Source: CAKSIN01 sp964423705 (GTDB lineage: Bacteria; Bacillota; Clostridia; UMGS1810). Taken from it: DNA of 5,089 bases. The notes under the pieces were generated by a model that saw nothing but the letters and a program-made list of their open reading frames with translations, ran no database searches and was not told where the DNA came from. The translations under genes were made by a program, and so were the position numbers. The stretch spans positions 1-5,089 of the forward strand of contig CAYRGA010000122.1 in assembly GCA_964423705.1 (NCBI GenBank), given 5' to 3'. Positions 1-5,089 of this stretch are shown piece after piece (position 1 is the first letter of the stretch; each line of letters begins with the position of its first letter).

Positions 1-4
1 AATT

Positions 5-88
5 TGGTGCGAGTGACAGGAATTGAACCTGCACGATTGGATCACCAGATCCTAAGTCTGGCGCGTCTGCCAGTTCCGCCACACTCGC
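5..88 (-). tRNA. tRNA-Leu (anticodon UAG), CCA encoded
   Basis: Read on the minus strand, a complete type II tRNA is visible. The 7-bp acceptor stem is GCGAGTG/CACTCGC, followed by discriminator A and an encoded CCA (positions 5-7). The D arm is of the leucine kind (GCGGAACTGGCAGACGC). The anticodon stem CCAGA/TCTGG encloses loop CTTAGGA, giving anticodon TAG, which reads CUA and probably other CUN codons. A long variable arm and the T arm GCAGG-TTCAATT-CCTGT complete it. Length with CCA is 84 nt, normal for tRNA-Leu. It is intact and should be functional. The 5' half and 6 nt of upstream sequence are duplicated at 541-588, and an S23 gene lies between the copies. The nearest promoter seen on this strand is at 792-820, so transcription probably passes through the inserted gene. 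Confidence 0.97.
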
Positions 89-93
89 ATATT
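46..93. repeat. Direct repeat, copy in intact tRNA-Leu (partner 541-588)
   Basis: Positions 54-93 are identical to 549-588 over 40 bp, and the match extends to 46-93 versus 541-588 with two substitutions (46/48). The repeat covers the 5' half of tRNA-Leu, the anticodon arm and about 5-6 nt upstream of the tRNA. The two differences lie in the anticodon loop (positions 53 and 50, opposite 548 and 545). The spacing between copies is 495 bp, and the space holds the inverted-repeat-bounded S23 gene. The pair could be an attachment-site-like duplication or the remains of two tandem tRNA-Leu genes. Confidence 0.93.
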
Positions 94-99
94 TATAAC

Positions 100-131
100 A
101 ATGCAGAATGCAAAGTGCATAATGCAGAATT
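100..131. repeat. Inverted repeat, left arm
   Basis: This 32-nt arm matches the reverse complement of 495-526 at 27 of 32 positions. It contains the decamer AATGCAGAAT twice (100-109 and 121-130). Its inner end overlaps the stop codon of the S23 gene (TAA on the minus strand at 132-130). The arm is 12 nt from the 5' end of the intact tRNA-Leu. Confidence 0.85.
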
Positions 132-483
132 ATTTGTTTGAATTTGAAGTTTTACAGATAGCCGTTAAAATACTGATTAATTCGTTAATATCTGTATTTA
201 CACTATCATATTGCACTTTGTCCAGATAATCTGTTGCGTACAAAAGTTTTAACCAATACTGAGTTTCGTTTGCTTCTTTCAGAGCGATGCTCATTTTGGC
301 GATAAAGTCAGCCTTGCTTTGACCACGCTGTGCTTCCGAAATGTTAGCACCGATACTTGTGCCGGAACGCAAAAGTTGTTTTGACAAAACATATTCTTTA
401 TATTCAGAAGTCAAATGCTTATATAGGTTAACGATACGAACCGCAAAATTGAAACTTTTTTCAACTGAAACATTCTCGCTCAT
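130..483 (-). CDS. S23 / four-helix-bundle protein (23S rRNA-intervening-sequence protein family)
   Basis: The product is 117 aa when started at 483. That ATG is preceded by TAGGTGATAAT, a good ribosome binding site at proper spacing. An upstream in-frame ATG at 525 lies inside the right inverted repeat and has no such site, so it is less likely. The family signature is clear: LLRSGTSIGANISEA at residues 37-51, then QSKADFIAKMSIALKEANETQYWL at 55-78. These are typical of PF05635/TIGR02436 proteins, which fold as four-helix bundles and can form pentamers. The biochemical role of the family is not settled. Members occur in 23S rRNA intervening sequences, as stand-alone genes, and as Avd accessory proteins of diversity-generating retroelements; the basic surface suggests nucleic-acid binding. 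No reverse transcriptase or template/variable repeat is present, so an Avd role is not supported. The gene is intact, full length for the family, and lies between a tRNA-Leu remnant and an intact tRNA-Leu. Confidence 0.93.
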   Translation of the reverse strand: MSENVSVEKSFNFAVRIVNLYKHLTSEYKEYVLSKQLLRSGTSIGANISEAQRGQSKADFIAKMSIALKEANETQYWLKLLYATDYLDKVQYDSVNTDINELISILTAICKTSNSNK

Positions 484-494
484 ATTATCACCTA

Positions 495-526
495 AATTCT
501 GCATTCTGCACTCATCATTCGGCATT
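495..526. repeat. Inverted repeat, right arm
   Basis: This is the partner of 100-131 (27/32 complementary matches). Mismatches fall at one position near the inner end, a three-base block in the middle and one position near the outer end; both 11-nt end segments are almost perfect. It contains a tandem ATTCTGC-ATTCTGC unit. It lies just upstream of the S23 ribosome binding site on the minus strand, so pairing of the two arms in RNA would enclose the whole coding region in one large loop. Confidence 0.85.
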
Positions 527-529
527 TTT

Positions 530-583
530 CACATACGGTACAGAACCAAAGTCTGGCGCGTCTGCCAGTTCCGCCACACTCGC
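530..583 (-). pseudogene. Truncated tRNA-Leu remnant (5' two-thirds)
   Basis: On the minus strand from 583, the sequence is identical to the intact tRNA-Leu through acceptor 5' strand, D arm and anticodon 5' stem. It then has loop CTTTGGT, a 3' stem TCTGT with the last pair lost, and TACCGTATGTG. That last piece resembles a tRNA-Leu variable arm (ACC-GTAT-GGT type) that has lost a base. The T arm, the acceptor 3' strand and CCA are missing; the sequence runs into AAA and then the right inverted repeat at 526. The anticodon would formally read UUG instead of UAG. Without its 3' third it cannot fold as a tRNA. The divergent variable arm suggests a second tRNA-Leu gene broken here, not only a copied fragment of the neighbour. 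Confidence 0.8.
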
Positions 584-588
584 ATATT

Positions 589-791
589 AAATTTTGCCTC
601 TTAATTTTTACACGGTCGAGGTAAACCGAGGAGGACATTTTGCTAATCCTCAAATATGAAAACGGCAAAAGTCGAAATCAACAATAAATTCATCGGCGAC
701 AAACATCGCCAATTTATAATATATCCTCTAATCATCACTGTTACAGATACTGACTTGAGTGTGAAAAGCTATTGTTCATCTGACGAGTTAT
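589..791 (-). other. Gene-free leader upstream of the tRNA locus
   Basis: No convincing coding region lies here on either strand. Read on the minus strand it would be a leader of about 200 nt between the promoter at 792-820 and the tRNA remnant. The one visible structure is a 5-bp hairpin, GAGGA/TCCTC, at 631-651 with an 11-nt loop. It lacks a T tract and is not a terminator on either strand. Confidence 0.5.
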
Positions 792-820
792 ATATTAACA
801 CACAAACTTATATTTGTCAA
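792..820 (-). promoter_or_regulatory. Candidate promoter for tRNA/S23 locus
   Basis: On the minus strand, TTGACA (820-815) is followed after 17 bp by TAATAT (797-792). A TG one base upstream of the -10 makes it an extended -10. The -35 is a perfect consensus and the -10 matches 4 of 6. It lies between the SDR gene and the tRNA remnant and faces the tRNA. It is the only good promoter seen for the tRNA-Leu on this strand, although it leaves a long leader of about 200 nt. Confidence 0.5.
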
Positions 821-822
821 AC

Positions 823-846
823 AAAATATGAAAAAGCTCATATTTT
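823..846 (-). terminator. Weak AT-rich hairpin after SDR gene
   Basis: AAAATATGA and TCATATTTT form a 9-bp stem with a 6-nt loop, 46 nt after the SDR stop codon. On the minus strand the 3' arm runs into TTTTGTTTG. The stem contains a single G-C pair, so termination would be leaky. It is the only terminator candidate between the SDR gene and the next promoter. Confidence 0.35.
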
Positions 847-891
847 TATTGGATTACTGTACAGAAGTTTGTCGGTATTCAAATCAGCTTA

Positions 892-1656
892 TTATTTAAA
901 AGAATCTCCCGTCTTATTACGCTGTACATTATACGTGACGCAAGACAGCAGGCTATCAGGAAGGAGTTTAGCCGCAAAAGCCGCCATTTTATACTTAAAT
1001 CCCGGGACAATAACGCATTTATGCTTAAACATTTGCTTTACGGCGTACCTTGCCACCTGCATACTATCCATACCATTTAAAGAGAATCTAACATTAGCTA
1101 TGTCATCAAACTCTGTTTTTACGGGACCCGGGCACAGGACGCTGATATTTACCGGCAAATGATGTTTCTTGAATTCGCGGTACAATGATTGTGTGAATCT
1201 GAGTACATACGACTTTGAAGCGTAGTAAGCTGACATAAGCGGTCCGGGTGCAAACGATGCTGCAGAGCCTACATTCAGTATGTAACCGCCATGTGATTTA
1301 AAGCCCGGCAGAAACAACTTGGTTAATATATGAAGTGCGGTGATATTGGTATCAATCAATTCAAGTTCCTTTTCAAGCGGAAGCATATCGAACCTTCCGC
1401 ACAGTCCAAAACCGGCATTGTTTATTAGTACATCGAAGCGGATATCCTTAATTTTGTCAAACAGTTCCAGACAAATTCGCCTGTCGGACAAATCGGCAGT
1501 TATGATTTCTACCGGAGTATTCAGTTCTTCTTTCAGATTTTCAAGGCGTTCGGTTCGGCGCGCGACGATGTAGAGTTCATAGCCCATCTCGCTGAATATA
1601 CGTGCGAAATCTCTTCCCAATCCCGAGCTTGCTCCTGTGATTAGCGCTCTTGGCAT
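892..1656 (-). CDS. Short-chain dehydrogenase/reductase (SDR), DltE/YqjQ-like
   Basis: The product is a 254-aa cytosolic oxidoreductase of the classical SDR fold. The Rossmann nucleotide-binding motif TGASSGLG is at residues 7-14, and arginines at 33-34 after the second strand favour NADP(H). NNAG is at 79-82, the structural Asn at 104, catalytic Ser at 131, the YxxxK pair at Tyr144/Lys148, and the PGPVKT loop at 176-181. All catalytic residues are present and the length is normal, so an active enzyme is expected. The substrate cannot be read from sequence; relatives are annotated only generically as SDR oxidoreductases. The ATG at 1656 is preceded by GGAGATG at suitable spacing. The gene appears monocistronic: its own promoter is at 1714-1742, no partner gene follows, and it is divergent from the nucleotidyltransferase operon. 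Confidence 0.95.
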   Translation of the reverse strand: MPRALITGASSGLGRDFARIFSEMGYELYIVARRTERLENLKEELNTPVEIITADLSDRRICLELFDKIKDIRFDVLINNAGFGLCGRFDMLPLEKELELIDTNITALHILTKLFLPGFKSHGGYILNVGSAASFAPGPLMSAYYASKSYVLRFTQSLYREFKKHHLPVNISVLCPGPVKTEFDDIANVRFSLNGMDSMQVARYAVKQMFKHKCVIVPGFKYKMAAFAAKLLPDSLLSCVTYNVQRNKTGDSFK

Positions 1657-1713
1657 AATTTATCATCTCCATCTTTTGTTTATAAATGGTAAAGTTCAAA
1701 TTTGACTACGGAT

Positions 1714-1742
1714 ATTATAACATAAAACATTCGACTTGTAAA
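1714..1742 (-). promoter_or_regulatory. Promoter of SDR gene
   Basis: On the minus strand, TTTACA (1742-1737) and a perfect TATAAT (1719-1714) are separated by 17 bp. Transcription would begin near 1707, leaving a leader of about 50 nt with the GGAG ribosome binding site near its end. Confidence 0.8.
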
Positions 1743-1859
1743 GCGTAATTGCGAAATATTCGAAATCTCATAAGAAATTGTTTGAAAGTGAATATTAAAG
1801 AAAATCGGCAAAAATACACGAAAATTCATAAAAAAGGACGATATTCCGAAAAGGTAATA

Positions 1860-1888
1860 TTGACAGAAAAATTAAGAAGTGATATAAT
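1860..1888 (+). promoter_or_regulatory. Consensus sigma-A-type promoter of the nucleotidyltransferase-nahK-SGNH operon
   Basis: Perfect TTGACA (1860-1865) and perfect TATAAT (1883-1888) are spaced by 17 bp, with TGA just before the -10 giving an extended -10. It is as close to consensus as a housekeeping promoter can be. Transcription would begin near 1895, leaving a leader of about 86 nt before the ATG at 1981. Confidence 0.9.
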
Positions 1889-1980
1889 TCCGGTGTATGC
1901 CGAAGCGGCAGGTGGTATAAGTGCTGCATGTCGGTTAAAATTAAGAATTGTAAAAATATACTGAATTGCGGAGAATACTT

Positions 1981-3129
1981 ATGGCTGATATATCGGAAAT
2001 GATGATGAAGCTTATAAAATGTGCTGTAACCGGCACGAAAATTGAACAGAAAATGAGCGATGATGAGCTCGCTGAGATATTTGAAACAGCATATGAGCAC
2101 GATTTGGCTCATATGGTCGGTTACGCCCTGAAAAACAGCGGATTGCTGGACGGCAGTGAAATGGAATCGGTATATACAAATTACATGATGGCGGCGGTGT
2201 ATCGCTATGAAAAAATAAATCATGAATTATCGGTTTTGTGTGATGCACTGGAAAAAGCCAAGATTCCGTTTATGCCGCTTAAGGGAGCGGTTATCAGGCA
2301 ATATTATCCCGAGCCTTGGATGCGTACAAGCTGTGATATTGATATTTTGGTGCATAATGATGATTTGGAAGACGTGATAGAATATTTGCATCGTAATCTT
2401 AATTACGCCGGGAACAGCCGGGGGTCACATGATGTTTGCATGAACAGTCCGTCAGGGATTCATGTGGAGCTTCATTTCGATCTGGTGGAGGAAGGAAGAG
2501 CGAACAATGCGATAAAAATTCTCAGCAAGGTATGGGAAACGGCTTTACTGTGTGAAGGTGCCGATTATCGCTATGAGATGCCGGATGACTTTTTCTATTT
2601 TTATCACATAGTACATATGGCGAAACATTTCGAGGATGGAGGCTGCGGAATACGCCCGTTTATGGACATTTTAATACTTGATAATATCCCGGATGCTGAT
2701 ATACAAAAGCGTGATAAGCTGTTGGATAAGGGAAAGCTGCTGAAATTTGCCAATGTATGCCGCCGTATGAGCAGGGTTTGGTTTGAGGACGAATGCGGTG
2801 ATGAATTAATCGGATATATGCAGAATTACATATTGAGCGGAGGCAGCTATGGCACGACATATAACAGAGTGGCATTTAATAAAAAACATGGATTTCTGCA
2901 GTATATGATATCGAGGGCATTTGCCCCGTATTCAAGGCTGAAGAGATATTATCCGATTTTGGAGAAGCATGCATGGCTTATGCCTTTTATGCAGGTACGG
3001 CGGTGGTTTATGCTTTTAAAGCCCGGTGTGCGGAATATGGCAAAGGGTGAGATGGCGGCAAATAACAGCATTTCCGAAGACAAGCTTGCGGAAGCGCGTG
3101 CATTGATGAAAAATATCGGTTTGCGGTGA
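1981..3129 (+). CDS. Nucleotidyltransferase family protein (PF14907, NTP_transf_5-like)
   Basis: The product is 382 aa from the ATG at 1981, which follows GGAG by 7 nt; an in-frame TTG at 1966 overlaps that site and is unlikely. The core of a minimal polymerase-beta-type nucleotidyltransferase is visible: PLKG at residues 99-102, YPEPWMRTSCDIDILV at 109-124 with Asp119 and Asp121 as probable metal ligands, and HVELH at 161-165 with Glu163 as the likely third acidic residue. The helical C-terminal half carries GIRPFMDI (223-230) and a YPILEKHAWLMPFMQVRRW segment (324-342) near the end, as expected of this family. Established: the family is assigned to the nucleotidyltransferase fold, and no general substrate is known. 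Being first in an operon with an anomeric HexNAc kinase suggests work on sugars or glycans, but this is inference. No signal peptide or clear membrane segment is seen. Confidence 0.88.
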   Translation: MADISEMMMKLIKCAVTGTKIEQKMSDDELAEIFETAYEHDLAHMVGYALKNSGLLDGSEMESVYTNYMMAAVYRYEKINHELSVLCDALEKAKIPFMPLKGAVIRQYYPEPWMRTSCDIDILVHNDDLEDVIEYLHRNLNYAGNSRGSHDVCMNSPSGIHVELHFDLVEEGRANNAIKILSKVWETALLCEGADYRYEMPDDFFYFYHIVHMAKHFEDGGCGIRPFMDILILDNIPDADIQKRDKLLDKGKLLKFANVCRRMSRVWFEDECGDELIGYMQNYILSGGSYGTTYNRVAFNKKHGFLQYMISRAFAPYSRLKRYYPILEKHAWLMPFMQVRRWFMLLKPGVRNMAKGEMAANNSISEDKLAEARALMKNIGLR

Positions 3130-3170
3130 TTTTATTCATTGATTAAAATTGGAAAAAAGTAAAAAAGCTC

Positions 3171-3199
3171 TTGCAGTATTTGACTATATATGTTAAATT
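3171..3199 (+). promoter_or_regulatory. Possible internal promoter before nahK-like gene
   Basis: TTGCAG (3171-3176) and TAAATT (3194-3199) are separated by 17 bp, with a TG one base before the -10. Both boxes are only partial matches (3/6 and 4/6). The 137-bp gap between nucleotidyltransferase and kinase has no terminator, so read-through from 1860-1888 is expected. This site could add independent expression of the two downstream genes. Confidence 0.3.
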
Positions 3200-3266
3200 T
3201 AAAATATCGGAGATGGGATGACAGCAATCGTAAAAACAGCAAGCCGAAAATTCGGGGGATAGAGAA

Positions 3267-4367
3267 ATGTATAATACTTTAAAGGATATTGGTGAAAAGT
3301 TCAGGCTGGAGGGTGAATTGTATTCTTATGATACCATTACCATGGGAAATATAAACTCCACCTACAAGGTAACATACACGAGAAAGGACGGCAGTTTAAA
3401 GTCGTATCTTTTCCAGAAGGTAAATACGCACGTGTTTAAAAGTCCTGTGCAAATTATGGAAAACATTGATCATGTGACGAGTTATATAAGGGAGAAATAT
3501 CCTAAGCAGACTACTCTGCATTATCACCATACGGCAGACGGATTGAATTATCACATATGCGGCGATGATGCTTTTTGGCGAGTAGTGAATTATGTGGACT
3601 CTGTGACATTTGACTCATCTGAGGATTTGCGTGTTATAGAAGCTACGGGAAAGGCGTTCGGACAGTTCCAGACACAGCTTTCGGATTTTGACGGAGCTAT
3701 TCTGCATGAAACGATTCCGGACTTTCACAATACAAAAAAGAGGCTGGACACACTCTTTGAACATGCAGAGGTTGATGTCTGCGGACGTGTCGGCGAAGCT
3801 GAAAAGGAGCTTGAATATATTGCATCGGTGAGAAGCATGGCATCTGAGCTGAGTGAGCGTTATGCGGACGGAGAATTTCCCAAGCGTGTGACTCACAATG
3901 ATACCAAATGCAACAACGTGCTTTTTAACCGTGTGACGAAGGAGCCGATAGTGGTAATTGACCTTGATACGATTATGCCCGGCATGTCAATGTATGATTT
4001 TGCCGATGCGGTGCGCTTTATAGCTAATACCGCCGAGGAGGATGAACCGGATGTATCAAAGGTGTTTTTTGATACCGCAAAATTCCGTGCTTTTGCAAAT
4101 GGATTTTTGGAAGCTACGAGCGGTTCACTTGAACCGATCGAGATTGATAATTTGGTAAAAGCGACATTTTCGGTTACCATTGAGCTTGCCTCAAGATTTT
4201 TGGATGATTACATTACAGGGGACAAGTATTTCCGATGTGCATATCCGAAGCATAATCTGGTGCGCACACGCTGTCAGCTTCAGCTTGCAAAGGACATTGA
4301 ACGCAAGCGTGAGGAGCTTAAGTGGATAGTGCGTGACATCATGGAAAAATGTGTAAACGAGCATTAA
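3267..4367 (+). CDS. nahK: N-acetylhexosamine 1-kinase (NahK-like), APH-fold phosphotransferase
   Basis: The product is 366 aa, against about 359 for Bifidobacterium NahK. From memory it resembles that protein along its whole length. NahK phosphorylates the anomeric hydroxyl of GlcNAc or GalNAc with ATP, giving HexNAc-1-phosphate, in the lacto-N-biose/galacto-N-biose salvage route. Visible motifs: the ATP-loop equivalent MGNINSTYKV (26-35), FQKVNTHVF (49-57), FHNTKKR (153-159), the catalytic THNDTKCNN (209-217) with Asp212 as probable base, and the metal-binding DLDTIMPG (232-239). YPKHNLVRTRCQLQL (326-340) is a hallmark of this subgroup rather than of aminoglycoside kinases, so antibiotic resistance is unlikely. 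The ATG at 3267 follows a GGGGGATAGAGAA stretch. The phosphorylase, uridylyltransferase and epimerase of the classical pathway are not in the window, so the exact substrate stays open. It is followed after 34 nt by the SGNH gene. Confidence 0.88.
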   Translation: MYNTLKDIGEKFRLEGELYSYDTITMGNINSTYKVTYTRKDGSLKSYLFQKVNTHVFKSPVQIMENIDHVTSYIREKYPKQTTLHYHHTADGLNYHICGDDAFWRVVNYVDSVTFDSSEDLRVIEATGKAFGQFQTQLSDFDGAILHETIPDFHNTKKRLDTLFEHAEVDVCGRVGEAEKELEYIASVRSMASELSERYADGEFPKRVTHNDTKCNNVLFNRVTKEPIVVIDLDTIMPGMSMYDFADAVRFIANTAEEDEPDVSKVFFDTAKFRAFANGFLEATSGSLEPIEIDNLVKATFSVTIELASRFLDDYITGDKYFRCAYPKHNLVRTRCQLQLAKDIERKREELKWIVRDIMEKCVNEH

Positions 4368-4401
4368 TATATTATACAGCAAACAAAGAAAGGTGATTTA
4401 T

Positions 4402-5028
4402 ATGAAAACTATACTTTTTCACGGAGATTCAATAACTGATTGCGGGCGTTCCAGGGACAATAATTTAGTTTTGGGTTCCGGCTATGCAACACAGGTCGCA
4501 GGTGAGCTCGGATATAAATATCCGAATGAATACCACTTTGAAAACCGTGCTGTAGGCGGATTTAGAAGTGTAAATTTACTGGCAAGCATACGTCCTGACA
4601 TAATCGCATTAAAGCCGGATTATATGAGCCTTCTTATAGGTGTAAATGATGTTTGGCACGGTGTGGATTTTGATAACGGAATTACGCCGGACAGATATGA
4701 AAGATATGTAAATATGCTTATCGAAGAAGTGCGTGAAAGCCTTCCGAATATTAAACTTATGATTTTGGAACCGTTTGTGCTGGAAGGACCGGCTACGGAT
4801 AAGAATCCGGAAATGTTCCTCGGCGGTATGAAAAAAATCGCCGAAAAAGCAAGAACAATAGCTAAAGTCAATGACGCTGTGTTTGTGCCGCTTCAGGAAA
4901 AGTTCGATGAGGCACTTAAGGTTGCACCGTATGATTATTGGACTATGGAGGGTGTGCATCCGACGGCTGCGGGACATAATATTATAAAAAATGCATGGAT
5001 TGATGCATTTGAGAAATATATGAGATAG
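4402..5028 (+). CDS. SGNH/GDSL-family hydrolase (probable carbohydrate esterase)
   Basis: The product is 208 aa from the ATG at 4402, which follows AAAGGTG; an in-frame GTG at 4393 lies inside that ribosome binding site and is rejected. The SGNH blocks are in order: GDSITD (8-13) with nucleophile Ser10, NRAVGG (48-53) giving the oxyanion Gly, GVNDV (80-84) with Asn82, and EGVHPTAAGH (183-192) with catalytic His186. The residue three before the His, usually Asp (DxxH), is Glu183 here. No signal peptide is seen, so it acts in the cytosol. Relatives remove acetyl or other acyl groups from sugars and glycans; its place after a HexNAc kinase fits deacylation of imported sugars, though that is inference. 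It is translated 34 nt after the kinase stop and ends the operon. Confidence 0.93.
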   Translation: MKTILFHGDSITDCGRSRDNNLVLGSGYATQVAGELGYKYPNEYHFENRAVGGFRSVNLLASIRPDIIALKPDYMSLLIGVNDVWHGVDFDNGITPDRYERYVNMLIEEVRESLPNIKLMILEPFVLEGPATDKNPEMFLGGMKKIAEKARTIAKVNDAVFVPLQEKFDEALKVAPYDYWTMEGVHPTAAGHNIIKNAWIDAFEKYMR

Positions 5029-5035
5029 TTTTATT

Positions 5036-5063
5036 GGGGCGGGTGATATCCGCCTCTTTTTTT
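5036..5063 (+). terminator. Intrinsic terminator of the operon
   Basis: GGGGCGG (5036-5042) pairs with CCGCCTC (5050-5056) in a 7-bp GC-rich stem with one G-U pair and a 7-nt loop, followed at once by seven T (5057-5063). It begins 8 nt after the SGNH stop codon and should end transcription efficiently. Confidence 0.93.
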
Positions 5064-5089
5064 GCGGTGTTGTGCGGATAGGTGGTGCG

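Larger units (their letters stand above)
100..526 (-). mobile_element. Candidate IVS-like element: S23 gene bounded by inverted repeats
   Basis: This unit of about 430 bp consists of an imperfect 32-nt inverted repeat at each end and a single small gene of the 23S-rRNA intervening-sequence protein family between them. Established knowledge: such genes sit inside 23S rRNA intervening sequences whose ends base-pair and are cut by RNase III, and also occur as stand-alone insertions. Here the host locus is a tRNA-Leu instead. The right outer edge (526/527) abuts the point where a second tRNA-Leu copy breaks off, which supports an insertion or recombination boundary there. No transposase, integrase or reverse transcriptase is present in the window, so mobility would depend on functions supplied elsewhere or on a past event. 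That it is mobile is inference; the structure itself is seen directly. Confidence 0.6.
1657..1980. other. Divergent intergenic control region
   Basis: This 324-bp AT-rich spacer separates the SDR gene (minus) from the nucleotidyltransferase operon (plus). It holds one good promoter for each direction, with -35 boxes about 118 bp apart. The tract at about 1795-1850 is rich in A runs and could act as an UP-like or bent segment before the plus-strand promoter. A small hairpin, TGCCG-AAG-CGGCA (1898-1910), lies at the start of the operon leader. A short inverted repeat CGAA-ATA-TTCG lies about ten bases upstream of the minus-strand -35; it is too short to call an operator. I see no riboswitch or coding region here. 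Confidence 0.6.

Noticed and set aside
130..483. S23 protein as Avd of a diversity-generating retroelement
   Set aside because: No reverse transcriptase, template repeat or variable repeat is present; flanking genes are tRNAs and an SDR.
341..604. Plus-strand open frame of 87 codons
   Set aside because: It is antisense to the S23 gene and runs through the inverted repeat and the tRNA remnant; no motif or ribosome binding site.
614..627. GGTCGAGG followed by TAAACC, recalling the 3' end of Gram-positive 23S rRNA on the plus strand
   Set aside because: The match is only a few bases, the preceding sequence is not rRNA-like, and chance is an adequate explanation, although an rRNA fragment next to an S23 gene would have been interesting.
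656..1162. Plus-strand open frame of 168 codons
   Set aside because: Its second half is antisense to the clear SDR gene, it has no ribosome binding site and no recognisable motif.
1752..1762. Short inverted repeat CGAA-ATA-TTCG near the SDR promoter as an operator
   Set aside because: Four-base arms in AT-rich DNA are expected by chance and no regulator gene is nearby.
1749..1964. Plus-strand open frame of 71 codons from a TTG
   Set aside because: It is Lys/Ile-rich AT-driven sequence that spans the consensus promoter at 1860-1888 and has no family resemblance.
3267..4367. Aminoglycoside resistance kinase
   Set aside because: It has the APH fold motifs, but the N-terminal, FHNTKKR and YPKHNLVRTR segments follow NahK, not aminoglycoside kinases.

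Overview
The window reads as chromosome of a low-to-moderate GC Firmicute, most likely a gut Clostridia member. The reasons are near-consensus sigma-A-type promoters, GGAG/AGGTG ribosome binding sites, a CCA-encoding tRNA, and a HexNAc-kinase family typical of gut anaerobes. This placement is inference; there is no rRNA marker.

Left part (1-820, minus strand): an intact tRNA-Leu(UAG) gene (5-88) lies downstream of a small S23 / four-helix-bundle gene (130-483). That gene is bounded by an imperfect 32-nt inverted repeat (100-131 and 495-526, 27/32 matching). Just beyond the outer arm is the 5' two-thirds of a second tRNA-Leu (about 530-583). Its sequence repeats that of the intact tRNA (46/48 identical, 40 bp exact) and stops where the T arm should begin. 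The layout is that of a roughly 430-bp element resembling the intervening sequences of 23S rRNA, placed in or beside a tRNA-Leu locus. A plausible minus-strand promoter (792-820) would transcribe remnant, S23 gene and intact tRNA together. This is the most unusual part of the window.

Middle (823-1742, minus strand): a monocistronic short-chain dehydrogenase/reductase gene with all SDR motifs intact, its own good promoter (1714-1742) and a weak AT-rich hairpin after its stop.

Right part (1860-5063, plus strand): a consensus promoter (TTGACA, 17 bp, extended TATAAT) opens what looks like a three-gene unit. The genes are a PF14907-type nucleotidyltransferase (1981-3129), a close relative of N-acetylhexosamine 1-kinase NahK (3267-4367), and an SGNH/GDSL hydrolase (4402-5028). 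A strong intrinsic terminator (5036-5063) closes it. A hydrolase/esterase, an anomeric HexNAc kinase and a nucleotidyltransferase together suggest handling of N-acetylated or acetylated sugars. The order is suggestive, but no pathway can be proven from the window.
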